Of a DNA stretch of 9,895 nucleotides, positions 6,611 to 9,895 are shown in pieces. The stretch's first letter is position 1. Each line of letters opens with the position of its first letter. The notes beneath the pieces were generated by a model that was given only the letters and a program-made list of their open reading frames with translations, had not been told where the DNA came from and searched no databases. Source of the DNA: an uncultured Chloroflexota bacterium (GTDB lineage: Bacteria; Chloroflexota; UBA4733); assembly GCA_937967325.1 (NCBI GenBank), contig CALBSQ010000402.1, positions 1 through 9,895 on the forward strand, written 5' to 3'. Made by a program: the position numbers and the translations under genes.

Positions 6611-7237
6611 GTGTCGGAAGTCAGCGGCGTGTGGCGTCTCGCCTTTGCTGGGCTGGCCGGCGCGCTGCTGGCTGGGGCCGCCCTGCTGTTGGCGCGCCAC
6701 CAGACCCAGGCGCCGCCGCCCGTGGTCGCCATCCTCACCGCCGTACCCACACACGCCTTCCCGACACGCACCCCGACGCCTCACCCCTATCAAGTGTACG
6801 TGACGGGCGCCGTCGCCACGCCCGGCGTCTACACCGTACGCCCCGGCACGCGCGCCGACGACGCGCTGGCCGCGGCCGGCGGCGCGTTACCCGATGCCGA
6901 CCTGGAGCACATCAACCTTGCCGCCCCCCTCACCGACGGCGAGCAGATCACGGTACACCACCTGGGCGACCCCACGGCAACGCCAGCCGGCGGTGTCAAG
7001 AAGCCGGCCGGACGGATCGTCCCGACCGCGACGCCGCTGGGCGACTGGCTCCTCAACATTAATACCGCGTCGGCAACCGACTTTCGCGCCCTCCCAGGAA
7101 TCGGCAAGACGACCGCCGACCACATCGTTAGCTATCGCGATCAGCACGGCCCCTATGCCGGCGTCGACGATCTGCTGCGCGCCGGCCTTCGCAAGCCGGA
7201 GCTGGACCGCATCCGCTCGCGCCTGACCGTGCAATGA
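6611..7237 (+). CDS. comEA: Competence DNA-binding protein ComEA
   Basis: A 208-residue competence protein that binds incoming double-stranded DNA at the outer face of the cytoplasmic membrane and passes it to the ComEC channel. The start is GTG at 6611 with GAGG 6 bases upstream. An N-terminal membrane anchor is at about 9-28, and a Thr/Pro-rich linker runs to about 59. An SLBB domain is at about 60-118 (YVTGAVATPGVYTVRPG), with a second linker to 146. The C-terminal helix-hairpin-helix DNA-binding domain is at about 147-207, opening LNINTAS and containing LPGIGKTTADHIV at 161-173. This SLBB plus HhH arrangement is the standard one in Gram-positive and Chloroflexota ComEA. The gene is 19 bases upstream of comEC and surely co-transcribed. 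The 143 bases between the LysM gene and this start contain no gene and no convincing promoter. Confidence 0.92.
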   Translation: MSEVSGVWRLAFAGLAGALLAGAALLLARHQTQAPPPVVAILTAVPTHAFPTRTPTPHPYQVYVTGAVATPGVYTVRPGTRADDALAAAGGALPDADLEHINLAAPLTDGEQITVHHLGDPTATPAGGVKKPAGRIVPTATPLGDWLLNINTASATDFRALPGIGKTTADHIVSYRDQHGPYAGVDDLLRAGLRKPELDRIRSRLTVQ

Positions 7238-7256
7238 GGCAGCTCGCCGCACGAGT

Positions 7257-9572
7257 GTGCGCGTGACTCGATCCGTCTTGACTGCGCTGGATCGTCGGAT
7301 GGCCGCCGCCCCGCTCCTGGCGCCGGCACTGGCGTTCCTTGTCGGGGTGGCTGTTGCCCCGCTGCTGCCGGTAGCTCCCGACGTGCTACTGCTCTTGCTT
7401 GCTCTGCCAATCGGCGCGTCGGCGCTATCGCGCCGGCGGCCCCTGATTCTCGCCGCCGGCGCCTGCTGGCTGCTCGCGGCCGGAGTACTCCGCGCACAGG
7501 CGTCGGCGCAGGGCCCCGCAGACGACATCGCCCGCTTCAACGGGCAGTTCGTCGAGCTGCATGGCACGGTGGCCGACGAGCCGGACGTGCGCGACCGGTC
7601 CGTCCTGCTGCGCTTTCGTGTCGACGCCGTCGCCGGCGGGACAAGGTCACGCCCAATCTGGCAGGCGGCGGAAGGGACCATCCAGCTACGTGTGCCGCTC
7701 ACGCCCGCCTACGCCTACGGCGACGCGTTGGACGTGCGTGGCCGGCTCCAGGCGCCGCCGACCTTGCCCGACTTCAACTACCGCGACTACCTGGCACGGC
7801 AAGGGGTCGGCAGCGTCATGTCCTACGCGCGGATAACCAAGGAGGGGACCGGCGCCACCGATCCGCTGCACCGGCTGGTCATCGCGATGCGCGAGCGGAT
7901 CGCCGGCGCGCTGGCCCAGGCGCTGCCGGAGCCGGAAGCCTCCTTGCAGCGCGCAATCCTGATCGGAACGCGCTCGGCGACCTTTTCCAACCTGACTCCC
8001 GATTTCATCCGCACCGGCATGATCCACATCGTTGCCACCAGCGGTTTCAAGGTCGCCATCGTGGGTGGGGCGCTGATGGGACTCTTTGCGCCGATCGTGG
8101 GGCGGCGTCGCGCGGTACTGCCCACGCTGGCGCTGGCAGCGCTCTACATCCTCGTGACCGGCGCGACGCCGGCGGGCGTACGCGCCGGCCTGATGTGGGC
8201 AGTGACGCTGGGCGCGCTCCTGGCTGGACGGCCGGCCGCGTCCTTGCAAGGGCTGGCGCTGGCGGTCGTGGCGATGGTAGCCGTGCAGCCGGCGGTGCTC
8301 GGCGACACCGGCTTCCAACTGTCTGCCGGTGCGACCGCCGGCATCATCGTCCTGCAGCCGAGGATGGCAGGCTGGTTTGCGCGCTGGCCACACTGGCTCG
8401 CGGAGCCGGTAGGGGTGACGCTGGCCGCGCAGGTGGGGACGCTGCCGATCACCATGGTCGGCTTCCACCAGGTTTCGCTCATGGCGCCGTTCGCCAACTT
8501 GATCTGCCTGCCGGTCCTGCCCGCGGCGATGGCTGCCGGTACCGCGGTCGTCCTCGCGCAGACTCTGTCGCCGATACTGGGCCACCTGCTCGGGTTGCTG
8601 GCCAGTGGCTTCCTCGGCTTCATGATCGGCGTCGTCCACCTCCTCGCCCAGGTTCCCTTTGCCGCCATATCCGCGCCGGCGCTGGGCGGCCTCTTCTCGC
8701 TTCTGTATTACGCCGCCTGCCTGGCATTGGTGCCGGTGTTGCGGCGAAGCGCGCCCGCGGTGCCAGTGCAACACCTGCCGGTCGTCGCCCGGCTGGCCTT
8801 GGCCGGCGTGGTCGTCATCGCCGTGCCCCTGTTCACCACCGCGGCCGCCCGACCGCAGGCAAGGGCGGATCTCACCTTCCTCAACGTTGGCCGTGGCGAC
8901 GCCTTGCTGATCCGCGACGCCGCCGGGCAGACTGTCCTGGTCGATAGCGGACCAAGCGGCCAGGCGCTACTGGCAGAGCTCGGCAGTAGCCTTCCCTTCT
9001 GGGTCAAGCGCGTGGACGTGCTGGTCCTGCTCGGCGCCGAAGGAGCGCACGCCGGAGCGGCACAGGAGCTCAACCAACGCTACACGCTGGGGCGTGTGCT
9101 GATGCCACCTGGGCCAACAAAGCCGTCGGCCACGACCTCCGCATCGCGCACGGCGCTCACGACCGTGGCGCTCGTCGTCGGGGGGCCCGACAGCGCCTCG
9201 TTGCAGACCGCGGGCGGCATCCGTATCGACGTACAGCCGGCGGGCGGCACGACCGCTCCGCATCTGCTCGTCCGCGTGCAGGTCGGCGCCGTCAGCATCC
9301 TGGACGCCGCGGCGCTATCAACTGCCGATCAGCACCGGCTGGTGACGTCCGGTGACCTGTCCGAGGCCGCGGCGCTCATTGTCCCCGCCGGCGCGGCCGA
9401 CACCGCCATCGCCCCGGGCTTCCTCCAAAGCGTCTCGCCGGCGCTCATCCTCGCCGGCGCCCCGCCGCCAAAAGCCTCACCCTACGACTTCGGGCAGGTC
9501 CCGCTCCTCCGCACGGATCAGGCGGGCACGATACACCTGGTCACGGACGGGCACACGCTGGGTCTGGAGTAG
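7257..9572 (+). CDS. comEC: DNA uptake channel ComEC/Rec2 with degenerate metallo-beta-lactamase domain
   Basis: A 771-residue polytopic protein that forms the inner-membrane channel for single-stranded DNA during natural transformation. Hydrophobic helices at about 15-75 are followed by the OB-like DUF4131 region (about 95-190, with NYRDYLARQGV near its end). The Competence domain (about 225-500) opens LQRAILIGTRSATFSNLTPDFIRTG and includes ATSGFKV, where the usual SG-x-H/N-V has Lys265. The C-terminal metallo-beta-lactamase-like domain runs from about 539 to the end. It keeps NVGRGDALLIRD at 543-554 (usually x-VGQGDA), but the metal-binding H-x-H-x-D-H reads G593-A-E-G-A-H598, so only the last His remains. 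The putative nuclease is therefore probably inactive while the channel looks intact. The start codon is uncertain: GTG at 7257 lacks a well-spaced Shine-Dalgarno, and GTG at 7263 or ATG at 7299 are alternatives. The length is typical for the family. Confidence 0.9.
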   Translation: MRVTRSVLTALDRRMAAAPLLAPALAFLVGVAVAPLLPVAPDVLLLLLALPIGASALSRRRPLILAAGACWLLAAGVLRAQASAQGPADDIARFNGQFVELHGTVADEPDVRDRSVLLRFRVDAVAGGTRSRPIWQAAEGTIQLRVPLTPAYAYGDALDVRGRLQAPPTLPDFNYRDYLARQGVGSVMSYARITKEGTGATDPLHRLVIAMRERIAGALAQALPEPEASLQRAILIGTRSATFSNLTPDFIRTGMIHIVATSGFKVAIVGGALMGLFAPIVGRRRAVLPTLALAALYILVTGATPAGVRAGLMWAVTLGALLAGRPAASLQGLALAVVAMVAVQPAVLGDTGFQLSAGATAGIIVLQPRMAGWFARWPHWLAEPVGVTLAAQVGTLPITMVGFHQVSLMAPFANLICLPVLPAAMAAGTAVVLAQTLSPILGHLLGLLASGFLGFMIGVVHLLAQVPFAAISAPALGGLFSLLYYAACLALVPVLRRSAPAVPVQHLPVVARLALAGVVVIAVPLFTTAAARPQARADLTFLNVGRGDALLIRDAAGQTVLVDSGPSGQALLAELGSSLPFWVKRVDVLVLLGAEGAHAGAAQELNQRYTLGRVLMPPGPTKPSATTSASRTALTTVALVVGGPDSASLQTAGGIRIDVQPAGGTTAPHLLVRVQVGAVSILDAAALSTADQHRLVTSGDLSEAAALIVPAGAADTAIAPGFLQSVSPALILAGAPPPKASPYDFGQVPLLRTDQAGTIHLVTDGHTLGLE

Positions 9573-9755
9573 ATGAGTCCGAGCGAGAGGGGCGCGTGTT
9601 ACTGGATTATCGATCCAGAGATGGAAGTCGCATCGAGCTTCGTGTGGCGGCATGGCGGCTACCCGGAGGCGCCGGCGCAACTCCGTGCTGGCGACGTGCT
9701 GACCAATCCTCTCTTTCCCGACCTTCCCATTGCGATCAGTGGCCCGTTCCGCTAG
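9573..9755 (+). pseudogene. C-terminal remnant of an Uma2-family protein
   Basis: A 60-codon frame whose ATG follows the comEC stop directly. Its sequence resembles only the C-terminal third of Uma2-family (DUF820, PD-(D/E)XK-like) proteins: YWIIDPEMEV near residues 10-19 matches the conserved YW-x-IDP-x-x-x-x-V strand, and LRAGDVLTNPLFPDLPI at 37-53 matches the usual G-D-x-L-x-S-P-L-x-P-G-L ending. The normal upstream two thirds, with the acidic catalytic residues, are replaced by the end of comEC. It is therefore most likely a decayed fragment left by a rearrangement. Uma2 genes are abundant in Chloroflexota, cyanobacteria and planctomycetes and often occur in fragments. No Shine-Dalgarno is evident, though coupling to comEC could still allow translation. 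Confidence 0.6.
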
Positions 9756-9814
9756 CGGGCGCCGGCTACCCCCCTCGCCGCTGAAAGGCGGTACACTCTG
9801 AGCTACGAGCTCAC

Positions 9815-9887
9815 GGGGGCATAGCTCAGCTGGCAGAGCACCTGACTTTTAATCAGGGTGTCCAGGGTTCGAATCCCTGTGCCCCCA
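9815..9887 (+). tRNA. tRNA-Lys (anticodon TTT)
   Basis: A full cloverleaf is visible. The acceptor stem is GGGGGCA (9815-9821) with TGCCCCC (9880-9886) and discriminator A9887. The D-arm is GCTC/GAGC. The anticodon stem is CCTGA/TCAGG around the loop CTTTTAA, giving anticodon TTT at 9848-9850. The T-arm is CAGGG-TTCGAAT-CCCTG at 9863-9879. The 3' CCA is not encoded (CCC follows the discriminator), so it must be added enzymatically. A possible -10 element, TACACT, lies at 9792-9797 without a recognisable -35. A small perfect inverted repeat, GAGCT-ACG-AGCTC, lies at 9800-9812 in the leader. Confidence 0.97.
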
Positions 9888-9895
9888 CCCGCACC

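Noticed and set aside
7686..8774. 362-codon open frame on the minus strand
   Set aside because: It is antisense to comEC, whose domains are recognisable through this whole stretch. The minus-strand product is Arg/Gln/His-rich with no recognisable motif.
9596..9784. 62-codon plus-strand frame overlapping the Uma2 remnant
   Set aside because: It is in a different frame from the segment with Uma2 similarity and shows no recognisable motif of its own.
9792..9812. Inverted repeat GAGCT-ACG-AGCTC as a terminator or operator
   Set aside because: The stem is only 5 bp, has no T-run and lies in the short tRNA leader; it is more likely incidental.
1..9895. CRISPR array, insertion sequence with transposase, rRNA or riboswitch
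   Set aside because: I saw no regularly spaced direct repeats, no transposase motifs, no rRNA-like stretches and no known riboswitch consensus on either strand.

Overview
The window is GC-rich, chromosomal bacterial DNA. Several features suggest a GC-rich Chloroflexota (Thermomicrobia-like) or a related Gram-positive-type lineage: Pro/Thr-rich extracytoplasmic linkers, a ComEA/ComEC pair, and SOS boxes of the Gram-positive CGAAC-N4-GTTCG type. This taxonomic placement is inference only.

Left part (1 to about 4086, minus strand): the 5' end of a BREX phage-defence operon, brxA-brxB-brxC. Each pair overlaps by a single base at the stop/start. brxC runs off the left edge, so the remaining BREX genes (pglX methyltransferase, pglZ phosphatase and others) should lie outside the window. 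The non-coding stretch to the right of brxA (about 4087-4344) carries a pair of inverted, individually hairpin-forming GC-rich repeats resembling a REP/BIME or MITE element.

Middle (4345 to 6467): a minus-strand unit made of a 47-residue single-helix membrane protein followed closely by a family 2 glycosyltransferase, and, divergent from it on the plus strand, a membrane-anchored LysM protein. The roughly 156-bp region between the divergent genes holds two abutting LexA-type operators. One lies immediately next to the -10 element of a good minus-strand promoter (TTGCGT-N17-TATACT). An N-terminal membrane helix followed by a C-terminal LysM, under LexA control, is the arrangement of known SOS-induced division inhibitors (YneA, ChiZ, DivS), so this is the most interesting part of the window.

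Right part (6611 to 9895, plus strand): comEA-comEC, the DNA-uptake receptor and inner-membrane channel. The C-terminal metallo-beta-lactamase-like domain of ComEC has lost most of its metal-binding motif. Next come a 60-codon remnant of the C-terminus of an Uma2-family protein and a tRNA-Lys(TTT) at the edge.

Regions 6468-6610 and 9756-9814 are short spacers. Beyond the ribosome-binding site of comEA and a possible -10 for the tRNA, I see nothing in them.
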